DNA from: Streptomyces longispororuber
GTDB taxonomy: Bacteria > Actinomycetota > Actinomycetes > Streptomycetales > Streptomycetaceae
Assembly (NCBI RefSeq): GCF_024448165.1
Contig: NZ_JAMOLN010000021.1
Coordinates: 1 to 64,000, forward strand
DNA length: 64,000 nt
Direction: 5' to 3'
The notes under the pieces are model-generated. The model worked only from the letters and a program-made list of their open reading frames with translations. It ran no database searches and had not been told where the DNA came from. Within the stretch, counting starts at the first letter, position 1. Every line of letters starts with the position of its first letter. Shown one piece after another: positions 9,198 to 16,868 of this stretch. Position numbers and translations under genes: made by a program.

Positions 9198-10318
9198 GAC
9201 GCTGCCTCCGTCGGCTTGGTCGGGGGATGGGGTGCGGGGGTGACGAAGGCGGGGAGCAGGCCGAGCAGGATGCCCGCCGCGGGCCACAGCGGCAGCTGCG
9301 GCATCGCGAGCGGCACGACCGGGGGCTGCAGCGCGGCCGGGTCCTGGCCGCCGCTCCAGACCATGACGGCGGCGGCAGCCGCCCCGGACGCCGCGACGAG
9401 CCAGGCCCGCACGCCCCACACGTCGGGCCGGTACCGGGTGCGCACCGTGCGCCGGCCGCCCAGCCACAGCCCGCCCAGCGCGGCGGCGACCCCGGCGAGC
9501 AGCACCGGCAGGCCGTAGCCCGCGCCGGACGACGCGAGCAGGCCGTACGTGCCCGCGCACACCCCGATGAGACCGCCCAGGGTCAGCGCCGCGGTGGCCC
9601 GGCGCACCGCGGGCGGCACCTCGGCGGTCCGGCCGTAGCCGCGCGCGTCCATCGCCGCGGCGAGCGACACCGACCGTTCCAGCGCGCCCTCCAGGACCGG
9701 CAGCCCGACCTGGAGCAGCCCGCGCAGCCCGCTGTCGGGACGCCCCCGCAGCCGCCTGGCCGCACGCAGCCTGCGCACGTCGGCGATCAGGTTCGGGGCG
9801 AACGTCATCGCCACGACGACCGCGACCCCGGCCTCGTACAGGGCGCCCGGCAGGGACTTGAGGAGCCGGGACGGGGACGCGAGGGCGTTCGCGGCGCCGA
9901 CGCAGATCAGCAGCGTGGCCAGCTTCAGGCCGTCGTAGAACGCGAACACCAGCCCTTCGAGCGTCACCCGGCCGCCGATCCGCACGCCCTGCGCCCAGTC
10001 CGGCAGCGGCACCTCGGGCAGCGTGACGACGAGATGGGTGCCGGGGATCGGCGAGCCCAGGAAGACGGCGAAAACGAGCCGGATGCCGATGACGGCGAGC
10101 CCCAGCTTCACGAACGCCCCGTACGAACGCGCCCACGGCGCCTCCGTCCGGCGCGCCGCCACCACGTACCCGGCGACCCCGATCAGCAGGGCGAGCAGCA
10201 GCGGGTTCGTGGTGCGGGACGCGGCCGTGCCCAGGCCGAGCGCCCAGATCCACCAGGCGCCCGGATGCACGGCGTTGGAACGGTGGGCGCGCGGGGCCCG
10301 CAGCGAGGACACGGCCAT
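9194..10318 (-). CDS. ECF transporter T component
   Basis: The transmembrane coupling subunit of the ECF importer. The 374-residue protein has about eight hydrophobic segments. The two Arg-containing coupling motifs of T proteins are recognisable as AAMDARGYGR and the earlier RRLRAARRLRGR segment. The C-terminus carries extra hydrophobic helices beyond the usual core of about 260 residues. The ATG at 10318 lies 4 bases after the SCO2322-like stop; the stop overlaps the ATPase ATG. Fourth cistron from the 3' end of the riboswitch operon. Confidence 0.85.
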   Translation of the reverse strand: MAVSSLRAPRAHRSNAVHPGAWWIWALGLGTAASRTTNPLLLALLIGVAGYVVAARRTEAPWARSYGAFVKLGLAVIGIRLVFAVFLGSPIPGTHLVVTLPEVPLPDWAQGVRIGGRVTLEGLVFAFYDGLKLATLLICVGAANALASPSRLLKSLPGALYEAGVAVVVAMTFAPNLIADVRRLRAARRLRGRPDSGLRGLLQVGLPVLEGALERSVSLAAAMDARGYGRTAEVPPAVRRATAALTLGGLIGVCAGTYGLLASSGAGYGLPVLLAGVAAALGGLWLGGRRTVRTRYRPDVWGVRAWLVAASGAAAAAVMVWSGGQDPAALQPPVVPLAMPQLPLWPAAGILLGLLPAFVTPAPHPPTKPTEAAS

Positions 10319-10322
10319 GGGG

Positions 10323-10988
10323 TCAGCCGCGGCGGCGGCGGGCCTGCCAGATCGCACCGACACCGAGCGCGGCGACGGCGGCGACCCCCGCGATGACACC
10401 GACGGACGGCCCGCTCGACCCCGACCCGGACGACTTCGCGGACGGCGCGGCCGTCTTCGACGCCTTCCCGGCCACCTGCTCGCCGCAGCCGGTCCGCGGA
10501 TAGCCGGAGATGGCGCACAGCAGCGCGTTGCTGTCGTAGCGCAGCGGCTTGGCGACGGCCGCGAGCGCGTCGGCGCTCGTGGCGTCCGCGCCGACCTGCG
10601 CGCACACGGTCCGCGGCTTCGGCGGCGTCTCACCGGACGGCGCGTCCTGCGCGGTGCCGGAGTCGATGACGAGCGCGACCCGCTTCGTGCCGTCCTTCGC
10701 GGGGGTGTCCGCACAGATGGCGGCGAAGTCGGCGGCGCCGCGCGGCTGCGTGGCGTCCTTCGAGTCGGCGCTCACCGCGAACCGGAAGCCCTGCACGGCG
10801 CCGTCGTCCGGCCTGGTCTGCGAGGGCCCGGTCGACGCGTACGTCCACGCGCCGCCGTCCCGCTCCCAGAACGACCAGTACCGGTACCCGGCGGCCTGGG
10901 CCGGGGCGACGGCCGTGCCGAGCAGCACGGCGAGCGCGCCGGCCAGTGCGAGCACGGCACCCCGGTACCTGCGGGTCAGGGCCGTCAC
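10323..10988 (-). CDS. Surface-anchored SCO2322-family protein
   Basis: A 221-residue exported protein. GTG start at 10988 overlapping the upstream stop (GTGA). The signal peptide ends near APAQAAG. A compact domain follows with YRYWSFWERDGGAWTYAS and a VQGFRF element, about four Cys, then a Ser/Gly/Lys linker and a C-terminal membrane helix with an ARRRRG tail. I recall this family as SCO2322 of S. coelicolor, next to a toroid protein and ECF genes; the role is unknown. In this operon it could be the small beta-domain partner of the toroid protein, as transcobalamins have an alpha-toroid plus a small beta domain. That idea is inference. Confidence 0.75.
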   Translation of the reverse strand: MTALTRRYRGAVLALAGALAVLLGTAVAPAQAAGYRYWSFWERDGGAWTYASTGPSQTRPDDGAVQGFRFAVSADSKDATQPRGAADFAAICADTPAKDGTKRVALVIDSGTAQDAPSGETPPKPRTVCAQVGADATSADALAAVAKPLRYDSNALLCAISGYPRTGCGEQVAGKASKTAAPSAKSSGSGSSGPSVGVIAGVAAVAALGVGAIWQARRRRG

Positions 10989-12208
10989 GACTGCTTCTTC
11001 TTGCGGCCGCTGAGCATGATGCCGACACCGACGGCCGCGATGAACATGACGCCGACGATCCACCACGACACGCCGCTGCCGTCGTCGTCCTTCTTCTTGT
11101 CCTCGTCCGAGTCGCCGGACGAGGCGGAGGCGGGCGCGGGGCCCGTCTTGTTCAGGGCCTTCACCAGGTCGGTGCCGCCGAAGTCCCGCGGGTCGTTGCC
11201 GGTCGCGTGCGCGGCGAAGACCAGCTGCGCGTAGGCGGCGGGACCGCTCTGCTCGGCCCACGCCTGCGCGTTCTTCTCCAGCCAGGCGTACGGGTCCTTC
11301 GTGTACTTGATGCCCTCGGCGGCCGCGACGGCGGTGACCGCGTCCGCGGTGTTGCCGTAGTCGGGCTGGTCCTCGGCGCCGGCCAGCTGGGACTTCAGGT
11401 ACAGGTGGGTGGAGAGCTGGTTCTGCAGGTAGACGGCGCCGTTGTGCGCGAGGGCCTCGGCGCTGCTGCCGTCCTTCTCGCAGGTGTACGCGTCCGGGGC
11501 CGTGCCCTTGCCGGGCGCGAAACCGGTGCCGAGCGCGCCGAGGACACCGGCGGCGGTGGCGTCGGCGTTCGCGGTGAGCTCGCCCTTCTTGTCGGGCTGG
11601 TAGGCGAGGGCGCCACCGCTCTTGCCCGCGGAGCAGGGGAGGGCGAGGGCGGCGAGGGCGTCGATGCCGGACTTGCCCGGGCCCGACGTCACGTCGGCGG
11701 GCTTCTCGCCGGCGGCGGCGAGCGCCCCGAGCACGACGGAGGTGGAGTTGGCGTCGCTGGCGCCGCCGGGGTTGTACCCCCAGCCGCCGTCCGCGTTCTG
11801 GTTCTTCTTCAGCCAGGCGACGCCCTTGGCGACCTCGCCGTCCCGGCCGCCGACCGCGACGAGGGCCTGCACGGCGGCGGCCGTGCTGTTGCTGTCGACG
11901 ACCGTCTTCTTGTCGCAGGCCTTGCCCGGCTCGGCACGGAACGCGGCGAAGCCGCCGTCCTCGCACTGCTGCCCGGCCAGCCAGTCCACGGCCTTCCCGG
12001 CGGGCCGCACGCCCACGGTGTCCTGCGCCACGAAGGCGAGGGACTGCCGCCACACCCCGTCGTACGTGGGGTCCGTCGTACCGTACAGACCGCTCGGTAC
12101 GACGACCTTGGGGGAGGGAGAGGCGCTGTCCGCGGCGGCGACCGGTGCGGCGGCGGCGCCGATCACGACGGTCGCGGCGACGAGCGCGGCGCTGCGGCGA
12201 ATGTTCAT
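10985..12208 (-). CDS. Surface-anchored alpha-toroid (prenyltransferase/squalene-cyclase-fold) protein, predicted B12 binder
   Basis: A 407-residue protein with a signal peptide (VAATVVIGAAAAPVAAA), repeated helix-pair units typical of the alpha/alpha toroid (GQQCEDGGFAAF, KNQNADGGWGYNP, ANSTSVVLGALAA), then an Asp/Lys linker and a C-terminal membrane helix ending SGRKKKQS. There is no DxDD or other cyclase acid motif, so it is unlikely to be an enzyme. The same fold forms the alpha domain of intrinsic factor and transcobalamin. It is the first gene after a cobalamin riboswitch and is translationally coupled to the SCO2322-like and ECF genes, so I infer extracellular cobalamin capture. Automatic annotation would probably say prenyltransferase. 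Confidence 0.8.
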   Translation of the reverse strand: MNIRRSAALVAATVVIGAAAAPVAAADSASPSPKVVVPSGLYGTTDPTYDGVWRQSLAFVAQDTVGVRPAGKAVDWLAGQQCEDGGFAAFRAEPGKACDKKTVVDSNSTAAAVQALVAVGGRDGEVAKGVAWLKKNQNADGGWGYNPGGASDANSTSVVLGALAAAGEKPADVTSGPGKSGIDALAALALPCSAGKSGGALAYQPDKKGELTANADATAAGVLGALGTGFAPGKGTAPDAYTCEKDGSSAEALAHNGAVYLQNQLSTHLYLKSQLAGAEDQPDYGNTADAVTAVAAAEGIKYTKDPYAWLEKNAQAWAEQSGPAAYAQLVFAAHATGNDPRDFGGTDLVKALNKTGPAPASASSGDSDEDKKKDDDGSGVSWWIVGVMFIAAVGVGIMLSGRKKKQS

Positions 12209-12303
12209 GGTGGGGCGGGTGCCTCTCCCTGCGGGGAGCCGGGCGGCACGGCACGCTCAGGCACCGGGCGGCTCCGGTTCCGTATGCCTCGACGGTCCTG
12301 AGC

Positions 12304-12384
12304 CGATCATGACGCGGGTGAGGCAGTCCGACTGTGACGGTTGCGGGTCAGCGCCGGACTTCCACCGGCTTCCCCTCACGAGCG
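12304..12384 (-). ncRNA. Cobalamin riboswitch
   Basis: Read on the minus strand, the region holds the highly conserved core GAGGGGAAGCCGGTG, a short GAAGTCCGGC hairpin arm, then GCTGACCCGCAACCGTCA, and downstream a B12-box-like AGTCGGACTGCC. This order (GGGAA..GGTG..CCGGCGCTGACCCGCAACCGT..CTGCC) is the signature of the B12 element. It ends about 95 bases upstream of the toroid-protein ATG, so it should turn the five-gene importer operon off when cobalamin is plentiful. Outer boundaries are approximate. Confidence 0.93.
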
Positions 12385-12409
12385 CATTATGACGACCAGC
12401 CCACTGTAC

Positions 12410-12551
12410 CGGCCGCCCCGCCCCGCCTCCCCGGGGGAACGGCCCCGGGGCTCCGCCCCGCGGACGAGCCAGGGGCGCGGGGAACTGCGCGACCAGCCAC
12501 GACGCGAGCCGCACCGGCCGACGCATCCCCGACCCACGACGGCGCCGATGC
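12410..12551. repeat. GC-rich intergenic repeat region
   Basis: This stretch between the riboswitch and the end of the SPFH gene holds short inverted GC arms (GGGGCTCCGCCCC) and a GGGGCGCGGGGAACTGCGCGACCAGCC sequence similar to the one at 5889. It may end the SPFH transcript before the riboswitch promoter. No gene seen. Confidence 0.5.
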
Positions 12552-13715
12552 CTACCGGATGTCGACGGGCCCGTCGTCCTCGCCCGCTCGCCGCCCACCC
12601 ACGTACCGCTCGACGGCGGAGCCGACGTCCCCGTTCTCGCCGCCCAGGTTCTTGCGGACCGAGTCCAGGATCGTGAGCCCCTGGCCGACCAGACCGGCCG
12701 CGATCTCGCCCAGCCCGTCCGCCCCGTTCAGCACGTTCACATTGGCCCCGGCCAGACCCGCCGACGCCTCCTTCACGATCTGCGGCAGCTGGTCGATGAG
12801 CATCCGGTCCAGCGCGACCCGGTCGTACGACGCCGCCGCCTCCGCCTGGATCTTCATCCGCTCGGCCTCGGCCAGGGCCAGTACCCGGATCCGCTCGGCG
12901 TCCGCCTGGGCCGGCTTCACGATCTCCGCCACCAGCTGCTTCTCCCGCAACTCGGCCTGCCGCAGCGCGAGTTCCGTCTGGGCGGCGAGCACCTCCTGCT
13001 GGGCGTGCGCCTGGGCGAGCGGACCGGCCTGCGCGGCCTGCGCCTTGGCCCGGTCGATCTCGGCGTTGTACTCGGCCTGCACGACCGCGGTCTGCCGCGC
13101 GTACTCGGCCTGCTTGCGGGCCGCCGCCTGCTCCGCCTCCGTCGCCGCCTGGGTGGCCTGCGCCTGGGCGATCTGCGCCTGCCGCTGGATGGCGGCCTTG
13201 TGCGGCCGGGACATCGCCTCGATGTATCCGGTGCTGCCGTCGTCGATGGACTGGATCTGCAGCGAGTCGACGTGCAGCCCGATCTTCGCCATCTCGGCCT
13301 TCGACGTGTCGAGGACCTCCGTGGCCAGCTTCTGCCGCTCGGTGACGATCTCCTCGACCGTCATCGAGCCGATGATCGACCGCAGGTGCCCGGCGAAGAT
13401 CCGCCCGGTGAGCACGGACATCTGCTCCTGGTCGGACAGGAACCGCTGCCCGGCGTTCACGATCGACTCGTGGTCGTTGCCGACCTTGAACGCGATGACG
13501 GCCCGCACCGTCAGCGCGATGCCCTGCCGGGTGACGCACTTCTCGACGACCTCCGACTCGCTCATGGCGAGCGAGAGGAAGCGGGTCTTGCGGAACACGG
13601 GCAGGACGAACTTCCCGTGTCCGGTGACGACGCGGAACGGCGCTCCCCCAAGTCCCCGCCTGCCGCCCGAGATCAGCATCGCCTCGTCGGGTGCGGGAAC
13701 GCGATATCCGAACAT
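12552..13715 (-). CDS. SPFH/flotillin-family membrane scaffold protein
   Basis: A 387-residue SPFH (stomatin/prohibitin/flotillin) protein. The ATG at 13715 follows AAGGAGA. The SPFH domain spans about residues 20-185, followed by a long Ala/Glu/Gln-rich coiled-coil (about 190-300) and a Gly-rich tail. Family role: oligomeric scaffold on the inner membrane, linked to membrane organisation. The N-terminus (MFGYRVPAPDEAMLISGG) has no long hydrophobic helix, so attachment is probably peripheral. It follows the NfeD-like gene by 13 bases, the common bacterial pairing. Confidence 0.88.
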   Translation of the reverse strand: MFGYRVPAPDEAMLISGGRRGLGGAPFRVVTGHGKFVLPVFRKTRFLSLAMSESEVVEKCVTRQGIALTVRAVIAFKVGNDHESIVNAGQRFLSDQEQMSVLTGRIFAGHLRSIIGSMTVEEIVTERQKLATEVLDTSKAEMAKIGLHVDSLQIQSIDDGSTGYIEAMSRPHKAAIQRQAQIAQAQATQAATEAEQAAARKQAEYARQTAVVQAEYNAEIDRAKAQAAQAGPLAQAHAQQEVLAAQTELALRQAELREKQLVAEIVKPAQADAERIRVLALAEAERMKIQAEAAASYDRVALDRMLIDQLPQIVKEASAGLAGANVNVLNGADGLGEIAAGLVGQGLTILDSVRKNLGGENGDVGSAVERYVGGRRAGEDDGPVDIR

Positions 13716-13728
13716 CCCTGGTGTCTCC

Positions 13729-13974
13729 TTAGCGGGCGCCGTCCTCGTCACCGGCGAGCAGGGGATCGGCCCAGGCCATGACCACGACCTGCCGGCTCCC
13801 GCGGGACTCGATCACGAGCACGGTGGAGCCCCGGTCCAGGGGCTCGTCGGAGTACGCGAGAAACGTCTCGGTCCCGCCCCTGACCCGCACCAGCACCTCA
13901 CCCGGACCACCGGCCCCACGCGTGCCGACGACCAGCTTCCCCGTACAGCCGACCACAGCCTCGTCCGGCGCCAT
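13729..13974 (-). CDS. Small NfeD-like OB-fold protein
   Basis: An 81-residue soluble protein that starts at ATG 13974. It has a beta-rich pattern (GKLVVGTRGAGGPGEVLVRVRGG.. STVLVIESRGSRQVVVMAW) like the C-terminal OB fold of NfeD proteins. It is directly upstream of the SPFH gene with a 13-base gap, and such pairs are conserved across bacteria. No catalytic residues are expected. Annotation rests on pattern and context. Confidence 0.7.
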   Translation of the reverse strand: MAPDEAVVGCTGKLVVGTRGAGGPGEVLVRVRGGTETFLAYSDEPLDRGSTVLVIESRGSRQVVVMAWADPLLAGDEDGAR

Positions 13975-14050
13975 CGGCGGCCGCCCCCTTGTCGTTCCGG
14001 CTCGTGAGAGCCCTGAGAGCCCAGACCATACGCCTGCGCCGACGCCCGGA

Positions 14051-15046
14051 CTATCTACGCGCGGCAAAGATCCGCCGGCCGTGTCGAAGGGCTTCCGCGA
14101 GGTTGTGCTCGGCGATGCCGCGCATGGCGTCGCGGTACGGAAAGTCGCCTTCGAGCAGGCGCAGCGGACCGGCGACGAGCGAGATGCGGTGGGCGAGCAG
14201 ATAGAAGTCGAGACGGTCCTCGTCGAGCCCCGGCACGCGCAGCCCGCGCGCCTCCTCGTGGAACCGGATGTGCAGGAAGGCGTGCTCCCGCTCGACGTCG
14301 AAGTACCGCAGGTCCTCGAAGTCGATGAGCACGGGCGTCCCGGCGCCGTCCACCAGGACGTGATCGGGCCCGAGTTCGCCGTGCACGAGCCCGTACTCGG
14401 TCCTGGGCCGCACCCGTCCGGCGAGTTCGCGCACCGCGTCGCGGAGCAGCTCGCGCCCTCGCGCGGCCCGTGGCTCCCGCGCGGCGGCCTCGTCGACGTC
14501 GCGCAGGGCGGAGGTCAACACGCCCTGTTCGCAGGGTGGTTGGGGGGCAGTGACCGAGGTGAGGTCGGCGGGCCTCCCGTAGTGGCCGGGGCCGCGGTCG
14601 AGGGCCATCAGCCGCAGCGCGTCGCCGAGCCGCCCGAGCACGCCCCTGGCCCGCGCGGGATCCCGCGCCATCAGTCCTTCCAGGCTCTCGCCCGGCACGT
14701 CCTCCAGGACGGCGACGTCCGCCGGGTACCGGGCGCGGCTCCGGTCGGCGAGATGGAGCCGGGGGACCCGCACCCCGGCCGCCGACAGCCGTCGGTGGGC
14801 GGTCTCGAAGTGCCCGATCCCGTCCACGTGACCGGCCGCGTTGCCCGCCGAACTGCCGTTGCCCACCCAGTAGTTCTCCTCGGCGCTCCACACGTACACG
14901 ACGACGCTGCCCCCGTCGTCCAGCGTGACGCGGTACACCCCCTTCCGGGAGCCGCCGCGCAGTCGCACGGCCGCCACGACCCGTGCCCCGACCGCCTGCC
15001 GTACGACCCCGGTGAACTCCCCGGCCTTCGCGAACCGTCTGCCCAT
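14051..15046 (-). CDS. Aminoglycoside-phosphotransferase-fold protein with altered catalytic loop
   Basis: A 331-residue kinase-like protein. The C-terminal lobe carries LVHGELGPDHVLVD where phosphotransferases of this fold normally have HGDxxxxN: the catalytic Asp is Glu and the metal-binding Asn is His. The following LIDFEDLRYFD keeps the metal Asp. Activity is therefore uncertain. The N-lobe is short, with RLRGGSRKGVYRVTLDDG as a possible Gly-rich region. It lies upstream of the NfeD-like gene by 76 bases on the same strand. Substrate unknown. Confidence 0.75.
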   Translation of the reverse strand: MGRRFAKAGEFTGVVRQAVGARVVAAVRLRGGSRKGVYRVTLDDGGSVVVYVWSAEENYWVGNGSSAGNAAGHVDGIGHFETAHRRLSAAGVRVPRLHLADRSRARYPADVAVLEDVPGESLEGLMARDPARARGVLGRLGDALRLMALDRGPGHYGRPADLTSVTAPQPPCEQGVLTSALRDVDEAAAREPRAARGRELLRDAVRELAGRVRPRTEYGLVHGELGPDHVLVDGAGTPVLIDFEDLRYFDVEREHAFLHIRFHEEARGLRVPGLDEDRLDFYLLAHRISLVAGPLRLLEGDFPYRDAMRGIAEHNLAEALRHGRRIFAARR

Positions 15047-15060
15047 CCCGGCAGTCTCGC

Positions 15061-16119
15061 TCAGGAGACCGCCGCGTACGTCACCGGATCGCTGCCGGTC
15101 ACCGCCTCCGCCCGCCCCGACTTCACCAGCCTGCGCAGATGGGCCTCCGCCTCGGAGACCGCGATGTTCCGGGAGCCGTAGGGGATGTCGGCCCAGGGGC
15201 GGTTCCACTCCATCCGTTCCGCGAGCTGCCAGGGCGTGAGGGGCGTCGCCAGCAGGCCGAGGAGGTCGGTGAGGCGGGACTCGTGGTGGTCGAGCAACTC
15301 CTGTACGCGGGCCGGGGCGTCGGTGAAGGGGTGCTGGTGTGCGGGGAGGACCTCGGCGGGGGCGAGGCGGCCGACGCGCTCCAGGGAGTCGAGGTAGTCG
15401 CCGAGCGGGTCGGTGACGGTGGCGTCGTCGGGGTCCTCGTACAGGCCGATGTGCGGGGTGATGCCGGGCAGCACGTGGTCGCCACTGAACAGGCGGCCGT
15501 TGCCCGCGAGTCGGGCGGGGTGGTCCTCTTCGAGGTGGAGGCAGACGTGGCCGGGGGTGTGGCCCGGCGTCCAGATCGCGCGCAGTCGGCGGCCCGGCAG
15601 GTCGAGCAGGTCGCCGGGGGTGATGGTGCGGTCGGGCAGCGCCGGGTCGAGGCCGGGCAGGCGGCGCGGGCGGCCCGCGTCACGGGCGGCGAGCAGCGGG
15701 GCGACGTGCTCGTCGGGGGCGCCGGCCGCCGTCAGCTTGGCCGCCATGTAGGCGTACCAGCGGGCCGGGGCGTTCTCCCGGGTGCGCCGTACCACCGCGG
15801 CGTCGGCCTCGTGCATCGCGATCCACGCCCCGGACGCCTCCCGCACCTTCGCCGACAGGCCGTGGTGGTCGGGGTGGTGATGGGTGATCAGGACGCCCGT
15901 GAGGTCGGTGACCGAGGTGCCGCACGCCGTCAGGCCGGCGGCGAGGGTGTCCCAGGACGTCGGGTCGTCCCAGCCGGTGTCGACGAGGACGGGGCCCGCG
16001 TCGGTGTCGAGGACGTAGATGAGGGTGTACCCGAGCGGGTTGTCGGGGATCGGCACGCGGATGCTCTGCACCCCACCGCCGTGATCGGACACCTGCGTCG
16101 CCTCTGTCGCCTTCGCCAT
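15061..16119 (-). CDS. Metallo-beta-lactamase-fold hydrolase, candidate KstR target
   Basis: A 352-residue MBL-fold enzyme with the metal motif THHHPDHHG (His80, His82, Asp84, His85), a later TPGHTPGH and a SGDHVLP metal-bridging Asp. The C-terminal 90 residues form the winged-helix-like extension seen in LACTB2/RNase-Z-like hydrolases (PLTPWQLAERM.. RRLVKSGRAEAV). Such enzymes hydrolyse thioesters, lactones or other esters. A perfect KstR-type box lies 85 bases upstream of its ATG (16204-16217), which suggests a role in sterol or acyl-CoA catabolism. That link is inference. Confidence 0.85.
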   Translation of the reverse strand: MAKATEATQVSDHGGGVQSIRVPIPDNPLGYTLIYVLDTDAGPVLVDTGWDDPTSWDTLAAGLTACGTSVTDLTGVLITHHHPDHHGLSAKVREASGAWIAMHEADAAVVRRTRENAPARWYAYMAAKLTAAGAPDEHVAPLLAARDAGRPRRLPGLDPALPDRTITPGDLLDLPGRRLRAIWTPGHTPGHVCLHLEEDHPARLAGNGRLFSGDHVLPGITPHIGLYEDPDDATVTDPLGDYLDSLERVGRLAPAEVLPAHQHPFTDAPARVQELLDHHESRLTDLLGLLATPLTPWQLAERMEWNRPWADIPYGSRNIAVSEAEAHLRRLVKSGRAEAVTGSDPVTYAAVS

Positions 16120-16194
16120 CGGGCCGCCTCTCCGTCGCCAAGGGCACCTGGACGCCTGGACACCTGACGTCGCGCCGAACTCCCGTCACTGTAA

Positions 16195-16217
16195 TGGAAC
16201 TTGTAGAACTTGTTTCA
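16195..16217. promoter_or_regulatory. KstR-like operator upstream of the MBL hydrolase
   Basis: TAGAACTTGTTTCA (16204-16217) matches all 8 conserved positions of TNNAACNNGTTNNA. A second partial box, TGGAACTTGTAGAA, overlaps at 16195-16208. The site just overlaps the 3' end of the upstream GNAT gene. Confidence 0.8.
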
Positions 16218-16751
16218 ATGGTCGCCCGAGTCGACCGTCTGCCCGGTCCAGGGCACCTCCCCGTCGGCGTCGGGGGTGCCGGCCGGCGTCAGGCCGAGCG
16301 CGCGGGCCACCGCCGCCGACGCGTGGTGGTCCGGGTGGATGTGTGCGGTGAGCTCCCTCGTTCCGTGCCCGGCCAGCCACCGCGCCATGCCGAGCGCCGC
16401 CTCCCGCGCGATGCCCCGGCCCTGCCAGGCGACCCCCACGACCCAGGCGACCTCGGCCGATCGCCCCGCCGTGACCGTGGCCTGGACGTACCCGGCGAGC
16501 GGGCCTTTCACGTCCCCTGCGTCCTCTGTGGTGGCCACGCGCACCACCCAGTTGAGCCAGTCGGTGCCGGGGTCGGGCGGGCCCGCCACCTGCCGGGCGT
16601 ACCGGACGCGCAGCGCTGCGGGCGTCGGGGGTTCGCCGCCGGTGAAGACGTAGAGCGCGGGGTCGGCGAGCACGGCCGCCATCTCGTCGGCGTGCGCGAC
16701 CTCCAGCGGCAGCAGGGTGAGGCGCTCGGTGCGGATCGGCCCGGGAATCAT
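16215..16751 (-). CDS. GNAT-family N-acetyltransferase
   Basis: A 178-residue acetyltransferase of the RimJ/RimL type. IRTERLTLLPLEVAHADEMAAVLAD is the usual N-terminus, VAWVVGVAWQGRGIAREAALGMARWL contains the acetyl-CoA pyrophosphate loop (Q/RxxGxA variant QGRGIA), and the end has HASAAVARALGL. Acceptor unknown. It precedes the MBL gene on the same strand, but the KstR box between them points to separate control. Confidence 0.85.
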   Translation of the reverse strand: MIPGPIRTERLTLLPLEVAHADEMAAVLADPALYVFTGGEPPTPAALRVRYARQVAGPPDPGTDWLNWVVRVATTEDAGDVKGPLAGYVQATVTAGRSAEVAWVVGVAWQGRGIAREAALGMARWLAGHGTRELTAHIHPDHHASAAVARALGLTPAGTPDADGEVPWTGQTVDSGDH

Positions 16752-16797
16752 CCCCGCACCCTATGCCGCGCCCCTTCCCACCCTTCCGCATCCCAAC

Positions 16798-16816
16798 TAG
16801 AACTGGTATCAGTTCT
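16798..16816. promoter_or_regulatory. KstR-like operator upstream of aldehyde dehydrogenase
   Basis: TAGAACTGGTATCA (16798-16811) matches 7 of 8 conserved KstR positions. It also forms a longer symmetric element, AGAACTG-GTAT-CAGTTCT (16799-16816), which may hold two overlapping half-offset boxes. It lies about 55 bases before the ATG. Confidence 0.7.
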
Positions 16817-16829
16817 GAGACACCGTCAG
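16815..16829. promoter_or_regulatory. CTGAC-type palindrome upstream of aldehyde dehydrogenase
   Basis: CTGAGACACCGTCAG has one imperfect position relative to CTGAC-N5-GTCAG, with outer bases TT/AA extending the symmetry. It abuts and slightly overlaps the KstR-like element, about 40 bases before the ATG. Confidence 0.6.
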
Positions 16830-16868
16830 AAACCGTACGCAGGACGCCTCACGGAAGCGGAAGTCACC

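Noticed and set aside
10985..12208. Annotation of the toroid protein as a prenyltransferase or squalene cyclase
   Set aside because: No DxDD or other catalytic acid motif, secreted and anchored, and in a B12-riboswitch operon; the fold alone does not show enzyme activity.
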